Assembly: GCA_900766815.1 (NCBI GenBank)
Contig: CAAFWV010000056.1
Location: forward strand, 1 to 13,564
DNA from: Lachnospiraceae bacterium
Lineage (GTDB): Bacteria > Bacillota > Clostridia > Lachnospirales > Lachnospiraceae
Direction of reading: 5' to 3'
Length of the DNA stretch: 13,564 nt
How positions within the stretch are numbered: the stretch's first letter is position 1; the number at the start of each line of letters is the position of its first letter. Under the pieces are notes generated by a model. The model was not told the origin of the DNA, ran no database searches, and saw nothing but the letters and a program-made list of their open reading frames with translations. Shown here piece after piece: positions 1-9,690 of the stretch. The translations under genes and the position numbers were made by a program.

Positions 1-897
1 AAGGTTGAGTCGCTCCCCTTCGAAATAGTGGAAATCGGAGCGGTAAAACTGAATGACAGCCGGGAGATGATAAGTGAATTCTCCGAGCTTGTGAAGCCTC
101 AGGTGTATACTCAGATGAATTATATAACCACGAGACTGGTTCATCTTAAGATGTCACAGCTTGAGAACGGGAAGCCGTTTAAGGAGGTCATGGAGGCCTT
201 TCTTGAGTGGTGCGGTGAGGATTATGTATTCTGTACCTGGGGTAACTTAGACCTGCTCGAGCTTCAGAGGAACATGGTCTACTACGGTATGGAGCCACTA
301 AGTGACGGGCCGATACCTTTCTATGATATACAGAAGATGTTCTCCTTAGCTTACGAGGACGGTAAGAGCAGAAGAGCCTTGGAGTACGCCATCGACATGA
401 TGGGAATTAAGAAGGACATACCCTTCCACAGAGCCTTTGCGGATGCCTATTATACGGCGAAGGTCTTTGATATGATTGAGGAGCCGGAGGTACTGGAGAA
501 AGTAAGCTTTGATACCTATTCCATTCCGAAGTCAAGGGAGAAGGAAGTTCATATTACCTTCAGCAATTACAATAAGTACATCAGCAGGGGCTTCAAGCAG
601 AAGAGTGACCTGCTCAAGTGCAAGGATGTGACGGGGCTTAGGTGCTACAAATGCAACCGACCGCTTAAGAGAAAGCTACAGTGGTACACGCCTAACGGGA
701 AACATTATTATGCCGTGGGCAGCTGCTTCAGGCACGGGCTCATGAAGAGTAAGCTCAGGATAAGAAGGAATGATTCCCTTGTATACGGAGTCAGAACCGA
801 TAAGTTCATATCGAAGGAAGATATGAAGCTTATTATAGAAAGAAAAGAAAAGGCCGAGGAGGCTAAAAGAAATAAAAAGAACATTTTGGAGGAGTAG
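1..897 (+). CDS. DEDDh-type 3'-5' exonuclease with C-terminal zinc-ribbon-like module (5'-partial)
   Basis: The frame is open to the window edge: codons before the GTG at 28 read in frame as KVESLPFE followed by IVEIGAVKL, the usual sequence just after the ExoI DxE motif. The gene therefore begins upstream and GTG 28 is not its start. Using window codon numbers, ExoII aspartate is D84 in WGNLD and ExoIII is H143-x4-D148 (HRAFAD), the DEDDh signature of the RNase T/DnaQ fold that removes nucleotides from 3' ends with two metal ions. The ExoI acids lie outside the window. After the nuclease domain, C215-x2-C218 and C242-x2-H245 form a candidate zinc ribbon, followed by a Lys/Arg-rich tail likely to bind nucleic acid. 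The 3' end carries the ribosome binding site of the next gene, so the two are probably co-transcribed. The substrate (RNA or DNA) cannot be told. Confidence 0.88.
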   Translation, partial: KVESLPFEIVEIGAVKLNDSREMISEFSELVKPQVYTQMNYITTRLVHLKMSQLENGKPFKEVMEAFLEWCGEDYVFCTWGNLDLLELQRNMVYYGMEPLSDGPIPFYDIQKMFSLAYEDGKSRRALEYAIDMMGIKKDIPFHRAFADAYYTAKVFDMIEEPEVLEKVSFDTYSIPKSREKEVHITFSNYNKYISRGFKQKSDLLKCKDVTGLRCYKCNRPLKRKLQWYTPNGKHYYAVGSCFRHGLMKSKLRIRRNDSLVYGVRTDKFISKEDMKLIIERKEKAEEAKRNKKNILEE

Positions 898-900
898 AAA

Positions 901-2373
901 ATGGACGAGAACAAAGAAATGTCATTGCAGGAACTGAAGTTGCTAAGATGCAACAAGATGCTAATTAAGTGGTACACATTTGTTAATTTTATATTGCTCG
1001 TTGCATACCTTACAGAGGTAATTTCAGGTGCAAGGACCATAGGATATTATGCGGTGTTCGCAGCAATTACAATAATTCCTAACATAGTTGCCTGGATTGC
1101 ATATATGAAGAATAAGGGAAGCCTGGTATCAACCACTATATCCCTTGGCGGATATACGCTGCTGTTTGCATTCTGTCTGTTTACTTCTCCGTATGCGGTC
1201 GTTGCCTGTTATATATATGTTATGATAATCTGCCTTGTTATTTATGATAATAACAAGCTTTCAATCATATTCGGATGTATAGTTACAGGTATATGCGTGA
1301 TAAGCTGTATCGTTGCACCACTTACACCTGCTGAGAACAAGATTAAGTTAGCAGCAACTCTGTTATCAATTCTTGCGGTCATCTTCTCAACCAAGGTGTC
1401 AAAGCAGAATTCAGAGATGATGATGGCATCTGTAGATGAGAAGCTGAACCAGACTAAGGACATACTTAATAAGGTAAGTAATGGTATAGTGGAGCTCAAT
1501 TCAACAACTTCTTCTACCAGAGAAGAATCTGACTCCATTCACAATAAGGTCAGTAGCTTCACAGGCTCACTTGGTGAAATTGGTGATTCCATCAGGGAGA
1601 TGAATGATACCATGACAACCGTTGCCGAGAACCTTCAGAATGTGTCCAACAGCTCAGGAGATATTACCAAGGCAATAGACTGTATCTCAGAGATGGTACA
1701 GAATTCTGCAGATTCTGTTGCTACAGGTGAGAAGAATGTGGTTCATCTTAAGAAGACCTCGGAGAGCAACATTGAGAAGATTGATTCCTTCGCAGAGACC
1801 TTCAAGGAATTCAGTAACAACTTTGATAATATCGTTGAGATTATTGATATCATCAGAAGCATTTCCAACCAGACCAATCTCTTATCACTCAATGCTTCCA
1901 TTGAGGCTGCAAGAGCAGGAGAGATGGGTAAGGGCTTCGCTGTAGTTGCCAATGAGGTCAAGGACCTCGCAAGCTCAACAGCAGAGAATACCGAGAAGAT
2001 CGGCGGTATAGTTGAGCAGCTAAAGGATAACGTTAATACTATTTCCAAGAGTCTGGCTGACATTACAGAGGCTATTAAGCAGGAGGAGAAGGATATCGAG
2101 GTTGTGGAGAATCAGTTCGGTATCATCAAGGAGAACTCTGACAGCATCTTTGGCGGTGTCTCAGGATTCAAGGACAACCTCAAGGTTGTTAATGAGAACA
2201 TCGCAGACCTTGGCGCTATCGCTGAGGAGATGGCAGCATCTGCAGATACGGTCAATGCCCTTACTCAGGAATGTGTAGAGGCTTGCGGCGACATCAATGA
2301 CAGCATTGATATCCTCAACGAACACATCAATGGGATTGATGCAACAAGTGAGAAGCTGAGCAAGATTCAGTAA
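901..2373 (+). CDS. Methyl-accepting chemotaxis protein with six-helix membrane domain, no HAMP
   Basis: Predicted chemoreceptor or signalling transducer of 490 residues. Six hydrophobic segments are visible at about 24-42, 48-68, 76-95, 98-115, 119-141 and 148-163, with only short loops between them, so there is no extracytoplasmic ligand-binding domain. No HAMP domain is evident; a coiled coil leads straight to the MCP signalling domain. The conserved hairpin tip starts at Q324 (QTNLLSLNASIEAARAGE) and continues GKGFAVVANEVKDLA, the region that contacts CheA and CheW. No CheR-tethering pentapeptide is seen at the C-terminus (ends LSKIQ). The start is ATG 901, preceded six bases upstream by GGAGGAG at 888-894, inside the last codons of the exonuclease gene. 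The ligand is unknown; a membrane-embedded sensor may detect membrane state, energy or a hydrophobic signal (inference). Function fits the flagellin gene in this window. Confidence 0.93.
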   Translation: MDENKEMSLQELKLLRCNKMLIKWYTFVNFILLVAYLTEVISGARTIGYYAVFAAITIIPNIVAWIAYMKNKGSLVSTTISLGGYTLLFAFCLFTSPYAVVACYIYVMIICLVIYDNNKLSIIFGCIVTGICVISCIVAPLTPAENKIKLAATLLSILAVIFSTKVSKQNSEMMMASVDEKLNQTKDILNKVSNGIVELNSTTSSTREESDSIHNKVSSFTGSLGEIGDSIREMNDTMTTVAENLQNVSNSSGDITKAIDCISEMVQNSADSVATGEKNVVHLKKTSESNIEKIDSFAETFKEFSNNFDNIVEIIDIIRSISNQTNLLSLNASIEAARAGEMGKGFAVVANEVKDLASSTAENTEKIGGIVEQLKDNVNTISKSLADITEAIKQEEKDIEVVENQFGIIKENSDSIFGGVSGFKDNLKVVNENIADLGAIAEEMAASADTVNALTQECVEACGDINDSIDILNEHINGIDATSEKLSKIQ

Positions 2374-2390
2374 CAGGCAGTAATTGATTG

Positions 2391-3107
2391 ATGAAGAATT
2401 ATAAAGCAATATTATTTGATATGGACGGGACCCTGATTCCCATGGATATGAAGGAGTTTACAAACGGCTACTTCATACTGTTAGCTAAAAAGCTTGCCCC
2501 CTTCAGTATCCCAACCGATGTGCTGGTAAGTACCATCTGGAAGGGAACGGAGCTTATGGCCCGCAACGACGGAAGCAAGCGAAATGATACAGTATTCTGG
2601 GAATTCTTTGATAAAGAGGTTCCGGGCCATGATATAGTTAAGCTCAGAGCCTGCTGTGATGAATTCTACGGTAAGGAATTCAAGGAAGCAAAGTGCTTCA
2701 CTAAGGATAATCCTTTAGCTAAGGAAGCAGTGAGTCTGGCAAGGAAAAAAGCTCCGATTGTGGCACTTGCTACCAATCCGCTCTTTCCTATGGACGGTCA
2801 GAAGACCAGAATGGAATGGGTGGGACTAAAGCCGGAGGACTTTGACCTGGTTACGAGCTACGAGACAGATTCATACTGTAAGCCTAATCCGGAATACTTC
2901 ATATCGGTGTGCGAGAGGCTGAACGTAGACCCTGCGGACTGTCTCATGATCGGCAATGATGAGAATGAAGATATGTACGCTTGTACAAAGGCAGGCATTG
3001 ATGGATATCTGATTACCGATACAATGATACCATCCAAGGAGCATGCGTGGAACGGACCCAAGGGAAGCTTTAGGGATATGATGGAATATCTTAATAATCT
3101 GAATTAA
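2391..3107 (+). CDS. HAD-superfamily hydrolase (phosphatase, subfamily I with helical cap)
   Basis: Predicted 238-residue cytoplasmic phosphatase. Numbered from ATG 2391, motif I is D10-M-D12-G-T-L (nucleophile and acid/base aspartates), motif II is T128 in LATN, motif III lysine is K164 in CKPNPE, and motif IV is G188-N-D190 with D194 (GNDENED), which binds magnesium. Residues between motifs I and II are mostly helical, as in a C1 cap like phosphoglycolate phosphatase. Substrate cannot be told from sequence. The start is uncertain by one codon: TTG 2388 lies directly before ATG 2391. The ribosome binding site is weak (AGGCAG at 2375-2380), which suggests translational coupling to the chemoreceptor gene ending 17 bases upstream. 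A hairpin follows the stop codon, so this is probably the last gene of the unit. Confidence 0.9.
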   Translation: MKNYKAILFDMDGTLIPMDMKEFTNGYFILLAKKLAPFSIPTDVLVSTIWKGTELMARNDGSKRNDTVFWEFFDKEVPGHDIVKLRACCDEFYGKEFKEAKCFTKDNPLAKEAVSLARKKAPIVALATNPLFPMDGQKTRMEWVGLKPEDFDLVTSYETDSYCKPNPEYFISVCERLNVDPADCLMIGNDENEDMYACTKAGIDGYLITDTMIPSKEHAWNGPKGSFRDMMEYLNNLN

Positions 3108-3108
3108 A

Positions 3109-3140
3109 TTAAGGCTGGTTTATACCAGCCTTAAAAATTT
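3109..3140 (+). terminator. Hairpin after the HAD gene, probable terminator with weak U tract
   Basis: A perfect 11-bp inverted repeat, TTAAGGCTGGT at 3109-3119 and ACCAGCCTTAA at 3124-3134, encloses a 4-base loop and starts one base after the HAD stop codon. The bases after the stem are AAAATTT-like rather than a clean T run, so termination on the + strand may be partial. The flanks are AT-rich on both sides. Only 29 bases separate the stem from the next start codon, so the carboxypeptidase may be expressed by readthrough or from a promoter not recognised here. Confidence 0.6.
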
Positions 3141-3163
3141 ATGAATGTGTTAAGGATACATTA

Positions 3164-4630
3164 GTGACAAGAGAATTTAGAAGAAGGATCAACTTAATAC
3201 TTGCAATTTTTCCGCTACTCATGGCTCTTGCCATGGTGCTTACACCGGTCTGTGTTTATGCAGAGCCTGAACAGGAGGCAGAGGATTTAGAGGCGCAGAG
3301 GGTAGCCAGAATGAGTCTGCCCATTCAGTCTGATGATTATGCGGAATGGCCTGCAGGTCCGCATATCGGAGCGGAAGCAGCAATTGTAATGGATGCAGGC
3401 ACGGGTACTATCCTGTATGAGAAGAATATTAATGAGCACCTCTATCCGGCATCGGTAACCAAGATGTTAACAGCTCTTATAGCTGTGGAAAATTGCGACA
3501 TGGACGAGATGGTGACCTTCTCTGAAGATGCGATTAACAGCATAGACTGGAGAACAGATGCCAACCTGGGCATAAGTGCAGGCAATTCAATAACAATGGA
3601 GCAGTGTCTGTACGGACTGCTGGTAGGTTCTGCCAATGAGGTTGCCTACGCCATAGCAGAGCATGTAAGCGGAGAAGGTAATATAGAAGGCTTTGCAGAG
3701 CTTATGAATAAGAGAGCAGAAGAGCTGGGCTGTACAGATTCACATTTTGTGACACCAAACGGAATTCATGATCCTAACCATTATACCAGTGCATATGACA
3801 TGGCACTTATTGCCAAGGCCTTCTATTCTCATGATAATCTGTCGACCATGGCTTCAACGTCTACATATCACATCCCCAAGTCCGATACACAGCCAAGGGA
3901 TGATATGACGGTATATGCCAAGAGTAAGCTTCATGAGGGCAAGGAGTATGCGCTTGAGGGTCTGGTCGGTACCAAGACAGGGTATACAACGGAGGCCAGA
4001 CAGACTCTGGTTACCTGCGCTGAGCGCAACGGTCTAAGACTTATCACGGTTGTGATGAAGGAGGAGGCACCGTATCAGTACACCGACACGCATGAGCTCA
4101 TGAATTACGGCTTTGACAACTTCACTATGGTGAACCTGAGTGAGAACGATAACACCTATTCAATTAAGAATCCCATCTTCTATACCACAAGCTCACCCTT
4201 CGGTAAAAGTGAGACTCTGATAGAGATGGACAAGGATGCTTATATTCTGATACCGGTGAATGCTTCCTTCGAGGATACGGTGTCTTCGATCGTATTTGAT
4301 AATCTGGGTGAAGATGAGTATGCAAGAATCGATTATTCCCTTCACGGGATTTATGTCGGAAGTGCCTGTATAGTTCCGACGAAGCCGGCTTCAAGGATGT
4401 TTGATTTCTACCCTCAGACGAAGTATCGAAGTGATTACGGTGATGAATCGGATGATGTCGTGATTGAGCTTGGTAAGATTCTGATAATAGTATTGGGTAT
4501 TACCGTAATCCTGTGGGTACTTTTTACGATTCAGTATCGTATCAGGGCAAAAATGATACTCAAATACGGCAGGGGTGGAAGGAAGAGTGTCAAGAAGAGC
4601 AAAAAGCTTACTTTGATGGGCATGAAATAA
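3164..4630 (+). CDS. D-alanyl-D-alanine carboxypeptidase (penicillin-binding protein 5/6, DacF-like; peptidase family S11)
   Basis: Removes the terminal D-Ala from peptidoglycan pentapeptides at the outer face of the membrane, limiting cross-linking. The 488-residue protein starts at GTG 3164 with AAGGA at 3152-3156. It has an Arg-rich n-region, hydrophobic core (about 9-29) and signal-peptidase-like site VYA before E34. The three serine-peptidase/PBP motifs are present: S97-V-T-K100 (nucleophile and general base), S156-A-N158, and K271-T-G273. A C-terminal beta-rich domain follows. Instead of the amphipathic helix typical of PBP5, the protein ends in a hydrophobic segment (about 438-458, ILIIVLGITVILW) and a strongly basic cytoplasmic tail, so it is probably an integral membrane protein anchored at its C-terminus. 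The gene stands alone between a hairpin and a 133-base leader. Family is certain; the exact paralogue is not. Confidence 0.94.
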   Translation: MTREFRRRINLILAIFPLLMALAMVLTPVCVYAEPEQEAEDLEAQRVARMSLPIQSDDYAEWPAGPHIGAEAAIVMDAGTGTILYEKNINEHLYPASVTKMLTALIAVENCDMDEMVTFSEDAINSIDWRTDANLGISAGNSITMEQCLYGLLVGSANEVAYAIAEHVSGEGNIEGFAELMNKRAEELGCTDSHFVTPNGIHDPNHYTSAYDMALIAKAFYSHDNLSTMASTSTYHIPKSDTQPRDDMTVYAKSKLHEGKEYALEGLVGTKTGYTTEARQTLVTCAERNGLRLITVVMKEEAPYQYTDTHELMNYGFDNFTMVNLSENDNTYSIKNPIFYTTSSPFGKSETLIEMDKDAYILIPVNASFEDTVSSIVFDNLGEDEYARIDYSLHGIYVGSACIVPTKPASRMFDFYPQTKYRSDYGDESDDVVIELGKILIIVLGITVILWVLFTIQYRIRAKMILKYGRGGRKSVKKSKKLTLMGMK

Positions 4631-4656
4631 AACACAACATATAGTATTAATTGTAT

Positions 4657-4685
4657 TTGATATCCACGTTTTATTGTATTATATG
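4657..4685 (+). promoter_or_regulatory. Candidate sigma-A promoter for the TPR/AAA-like gene
   Basis: TTGATA at 4657-4662 (5 of 6 to TTGACA) is followed after 17 bases by TATATG at 4680-4685 (4 of 6 to TATAAT). The surrounding stretch 4631-4685 is markedly AT-rich compared with the flanking genes. Transcription would start near 4692, just before the inverted repeats, giving a leader of about 70 bases. An overlapping TATTAT at 4677-4682 fits the -10 consensus better but leaves only a 14-base spacer. No start site has been mapped, so this is tentative. Confidence 0.35.
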
Positions 4686-4700
4686 GGGAGTTGTGATAAA

Positions 4701-4748
4701 CTTGAGTCAAAGTGGGCAGATATACGATTTTGACTCAAGATAACTGCC
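4701..4748 (+). promoter_or_regulatory. Overlapping inverted repeats in the leader: operator pair or RNA switch candidate
   Basis: Inverted repeat 1 is perfect over 11 bp: CTTGAGTCAAA at 4701-4711 and TTTGACTCAAG at 4729-4739. Each arm is itself an odd palindrome, TTGA-G-TCAA at 4702-4710 and TTGA-C-TCAA at 4730-4738, with centres 28 bases apart, as expected of two operator boxes for a dimeric regulator. Inverted repeat 2 pairs 4715-4723 with 4740-4748: GGCAG with CTGCC, one A/A mismatch, then TAT with ATA. Its 5' arm is in the loop of repeat 1 and its 3' arm starts directly after repeat 1 and directly before the ribosome binding site (GAGGGG, 4749-4754). In RNA the two hairpins exclude each other. 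Both readings are inference. Confidence 0.5.
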
Positions 4749-4763
4749 GAGGGGTGTATAAAA

Positions 4764-7703
4764 GTGGACAAGTACGAATACAATTTACGTAATGAAGAGA
4801 TTAATGCGTTAATCACCAGAAGAGAGTTCAAGAAGGCGGTCGAGATTGCAGATACCATCGATTGGACCAAGGTAAGAAGTGTCAAGACTCTGTGTAAGAT
4901 TAGCGATCTTTATAAGGTTAACAGGAAGTATAACGAAGCCAAGATTCTGCTTGAGCAGGCGCTTAGCAGATGTCCGAACGGCAAGAGTATAGTATCTTCG
5001 CTCTGCGAAGTATGTATCAAAATGGGTGATGTAGTCTCAGCTACAGAATACTATAAGCTCTTCGTTCAGATTGCACCTACAGATAATGCAAAGTTCATTC
5101 TCCTGTATAAGATTTATGAGGCTCAGGAGGTGTCACTCGATGAGCGTATCGGTGTGCTCGAAGAGCTTAAGAAGAGAGAACGTGTAGAGAAGTGGTGCTA
5201 TGAGCTGGCATACCTCTATCACAGAGTAGGTCTTGCAAGCCGTTGTGTGGAAGAGTGTGATGACCTGATCCTGTGGTTCAGCCAGGGAAAGTATGTGAAG
5301 AAGGCCATGGAGCTCAAGATGCTTCATCAGGCTCTCTCTCCCAGTCAGGAGGCTATCTATCAGCAGATGATATCGCCTGTGGAGAGAGCATCACACGTGG
5401 ATCAGACTGTGGTTCATAACGCTGCAGACGAAGTTAAGCATGAGGATGATGCACTGGTTAAGACTGTTGATGTCGGTCAGTACAGCACCATCAACATACA
5501 GAAGGCCTTAGAGGAGTCCATCCGTGATACCATGGGTGACAATCCTCAGTTTAAGTCAGGTAATCTGGTGGAGCCTGAGGACAATGCACAGGCCTTCGAC
5601 AATACCGATTATATTAATGAAACAGTTAATCAGCCTATTATCGAGGAGGCAGAGGACAGTACGGTTGTACTGAAGGATCCGTCCTTACATGAGAAGCATC
5701 TCAATGAGATTCTGGCTCCCATGCTCCAGGATACCGGCGAGATGCAGGAGATATATATCGATACGGCTACAGGTGAGCTGGAGCTTGACGAACTTACAGA
5801 GGCTGAGAGCGAGGCTGATATACCGGCTGAAACTGTCAAGCAGTCTGAGTCAAGCGTATCCTTTGATACCCAGGTATACAACAAGGGAGATATTCCAAGT
5901 GTGATTAACCAGACACAGACACCGGCAGCAGAGCCTGCAAGCGAGGTGCCTGCAAGGAATCTTGACAATGCTTCCAAGGAAGAGCTCATGAACCTCATTG
6001 ACAAAAAGGTCGCTGAGGCCATGGATGCTGTTATTAATGGTCGTATTCCTGCTTCAGGTACAATCGGAGGAGGACAGCCCCCCAAGAGCATGCAGCAGCA
6101 TCTGACAGAGGAGGCAGACGGACAGATAAGCCTGGTTGTTCCCGATGAGCCCAAGATTGATAAGCAGATAACAGGTCAGATTGATATAGAGAGCTACCTG
6201 AGCGAATGGGAGAACTCCAAGAAGGAGAAGGCCCAGAGGACGGAAGAGGAGCTGAAGGCCAGAGTCAAGGAGGAGACGGGTAATCTCTTCAGTGACTTCG
6301 AGGCAGCAGCCAGAGACGATATCCTAAGGAAGCTTGAGAATGAGCTTAATAACGGTCCTTCATACAAGGATGCGGATGAGGAATACAGAGAATATCTGAA
6401 TAAGGTTCACGCTGAAGAGGAGGCTAAGAGAGCTGAGGAAGAAGCAGCTGCAAGAGAGGCAGCGATTGAAACCGGAGCAGCTGTTGCAGTTAATACAGCT
6501 GTTGCAGCAGTGACTGCGACAGCCGGTGATAAGTCTGCGGCTGAGCCTGATACCGCAATTAAGGAATCCGAAGAAGCTAAGCCTGAAGCTGAGCTTAAGA
6601 AGCTTGAGTCAGGCAATAAGACTGAAGCGGAGACTGTAGTTGAGGAGAAGGCAGCAGCGGAGATTGCGGCTGAGAAGACAGTCACCGAGTCTGAGGCATC
6701 CGAAGCAGATTCTACAGACAGTGAGGTGAAGACATCACAGGCTGCAGATGATGAATCCGAGATTGAATCAGAGGGCTTCGTAAGCTTTGAGGAATTCGCT
6801 GCAGGGTCTGCTGTAAATAAGAATACAGACAATGCCACAGAAGCAACATCGGATAAGAGCATTGAAGCTAAGGCAGAGCCGGATGAAAAAGTAGCCTCAG
6901 ATGATGATAAGAGGGATGCTTCTGCGGAAGCCCGGGATGAAGAGGACAATACCGTAAGACAGCTTACCAGTGAGGAGCTGGCGCTTTTCCAGGGCTTTAT
7001 TCAGACCAAGAAGGGTAAGACAGAGCTGGCTAAGTCTCTTGATAATATAAGTCTCGCTTCATATACCGGTAATGTATGCGTAATCGGTGACTCAGCAGAG
7101 GAGGCAGTCAGTCTTGCCAAGAATGTAATCCAGTATGCCAAGACCACGGATAGCAATTTTGCAGGTAAGGTGGGCAAGGTCAGCGGTGAGTCGTTAAACG
7201 GCAAGGACGTTGCAGCTACAATCGAGAGGATGCAGAACGGCGGTCTCATCGTGGAGAGGGCTTCGGGAATGGAGCCTGAGACTGTGGAGGAGTTAATCAA
7301 GAGCCTCAATCAGGAGAATCAGGGAATTCTTGTTATTCTGCAGGATGGTAAGAGGGAGCTTAGGAAGCTCTTCAAGGACAATGAGAAGCTCGCAGAGATA
7401 TTCAATGTTGAGATAGAGATTGAGCAGTTAAGCGATGATGCGCTGGTAGCATACGGCAGACAGTATGCAGAGCATGAGGAATATGCCATTGATGAGATGG
7501 GTATTCTGGCTCTTCATACACGTATCGACGAGATGCAGACCAGTGACCATATTGTTACCGTTGCGGATGTAAGAGAGCTTGTGGACGATGCAATCTATCA
7601 TGCGACAAGATTTTCTCCTAAGCATATAGTGGATATTATCCTCGGAAAGCGCTATGATGAAGATGATATGATAATCCTTAAGGAAAGGGATTTCAGTATA
7701 TAA
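4764..7703 (+). CDS. TPR-like protein with long acidic linker and degenerate AAA+ (SpoVK/CbbX-like) domain
   Basis: A 979-residue cytoplasmic protein without signal peptide or membrane segment; function unknown. Residues about 10-185 form about five helical hairpins resembling TPR units, suited to protein binding. Residues about 190-730 are acidic and low in complexity, with an Ala/Glu-rich block near 550-650; short better-ordered islands include the region before about residue 250 (INIQKALEESI) and a helical segment around 475-540. From L734 (LTSEELALF) a C-terminal domain follows the layout of SpoVK/CbbX AAA+ ATPases: a strand with G769-NVCVIG-D776 where Walker A should be but no GKT, G826-GLIV-E831-R832 where Walker B Asp-Glu should be, then a typical lid region to the end. 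It is therefore probably a non-hydrolysing pseudo-ATPase scaffold (inference). Start GTG 4764 has GAGGGG at 4749-4754. It lies 15 bases before glgB, indicating co-transcription. Confidence 0.85.
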   Translation: MDKYEYNLRNEEINALITRREFKKAVEIADTIDWTKVRSVKTLCKISDLYKVNRKYNEAKILLEQALSRCPNGKSIVSSLCEVCIKMGDVVSATEYYKLFVQIAPTDNAKFILLYKIYEAQEVSLDERIGVLEELKKRERVEKWCYELAYLYHRVGLASRCVEECDDLILWFSQGKYVKKAMELKMLHQALSPSQEAIYQQMISPVERASHVDQTVVHNAADEVKHEDDALVKTVDVGQYSTINIQKALEESIRDTMGDNPQFKSGNLVEPEDNAQAFDNTDYINETVNQPIIEEAEDSTVVLKDPSLHEKHLNEILAPMLQDTGEMQEIYIDTATGELELDELTEAESEADIPAETVKQSESSVSFDTQVYNKGDIPSVINQTQTPAAEPASEVPARNLDNASKEELMNLIDKKVAEAMDAVINGRIPASGTIGGGQPPKSMQQHLTEEADGQISLVVPDEPKIDKQITGQIDIESYLSEWENSKKEKAQRTEEELKARVKEETGNLFSDFEAAARDDILRKLENELNNGPSYKDADEEYREYLNKVHAEEEAKRAEEEAAAREAAIETGAAVAVNTAVAAVTATAGDKSAAEPDTAIKESEEAKPEAELKKLESGNKTEAETVVEEKAAAEIAAEKTVTESEASEADSTDSEVKTSQAADDESEIESEGFVSFEEFAAGSAVNKNTDNATEATSDKSIEAKAEPDEKVASDDDKRDASAEARDEEDNTVRQLTSEELALFQGFIQTKKGKTELAKSLDNISLASYTGNVCVIGDSAEEAVSLAKNVIQYAKTTDSNFAGKVGKVSGESLNGKDVAATIERMQNGGLIVERASGMEPETVEELIKSLNQENQGILVILQDGKRELRKLFKDNEKLAEIFNVEIEIEQLSDDALVAYGRQYAEHEEYAIDEMGILALHTRIDEMQTSDHIVTVADVRELVDDAIYHATRFSPKHIVDIILGKRYDEDDMIILKERDFSI

Positions 7704-7718
7704 CAGGAGGTATTTGGG

Positions 7719-9629
<1,911 letters not shown>

Positions 9630-9663
9630 CCAAACTTATTGTATAAGACAGAGACTGAGTGGT

Positions 9664-9690
9664 TAAGAACAGATACAAATTATCCGAAAT
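9664..9690 (+). promoter_or_regulatory. Possible sigma-28-type promoter upstream of the 922-residue flagellar-region gene
   Basis: TAAG at 9664-9667, a 15-base spacer, then TCCGAAAT at 9683-9690 matches 9 of 12 positions of the sigma-D/sigma-28 pattern TAAA-N15-GCCGATAT. The same TAAG-N15 arrangement occurs with a better -10 box before flagellin at 12423-12449. A start near 9697 would fall inside the left arm of the glgB terminator, so the new transcript could not form the full hairpin. The match is weak and TAAG is common in this DNA. Confidence 0.3.

Noticed and set aside
28..897. GTG 28 as true start of the exonuclease gene
   Set aside because: The frame is open to base 1 and the preceding codons continue the family sequence, and the ExoI motif is missing, so the gene starts upstream of the window.
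3141..3164. Seven-codon upstream open frame whose TAG overlaps the carboxypeptidase GTG
   Set aside because: It has no ribosome binding site of its own and could arise by chance; no evidence for translation control.
4701..4748. H-type RNA pseudoknot formed by both leader repeats at once
   Set aside because: The 3' arm of repeat 2 follows the 3' arm of repeat 1 with no linker, yet it would have to cross the whole 11-bp stem. Both full stems cannot coexist, so only alternative hairpins were kept.
6407..6949. 180-codon minus-strand open frame, and a 174-codon one at 5630-6154
   Set aside because: Both are antisense shadows of the Ala/Glu-rich linker of the 979-residue protein, giving Ser/Ala-rich low-complexity translations. 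No ribosome binding site or family resemblance was seen.
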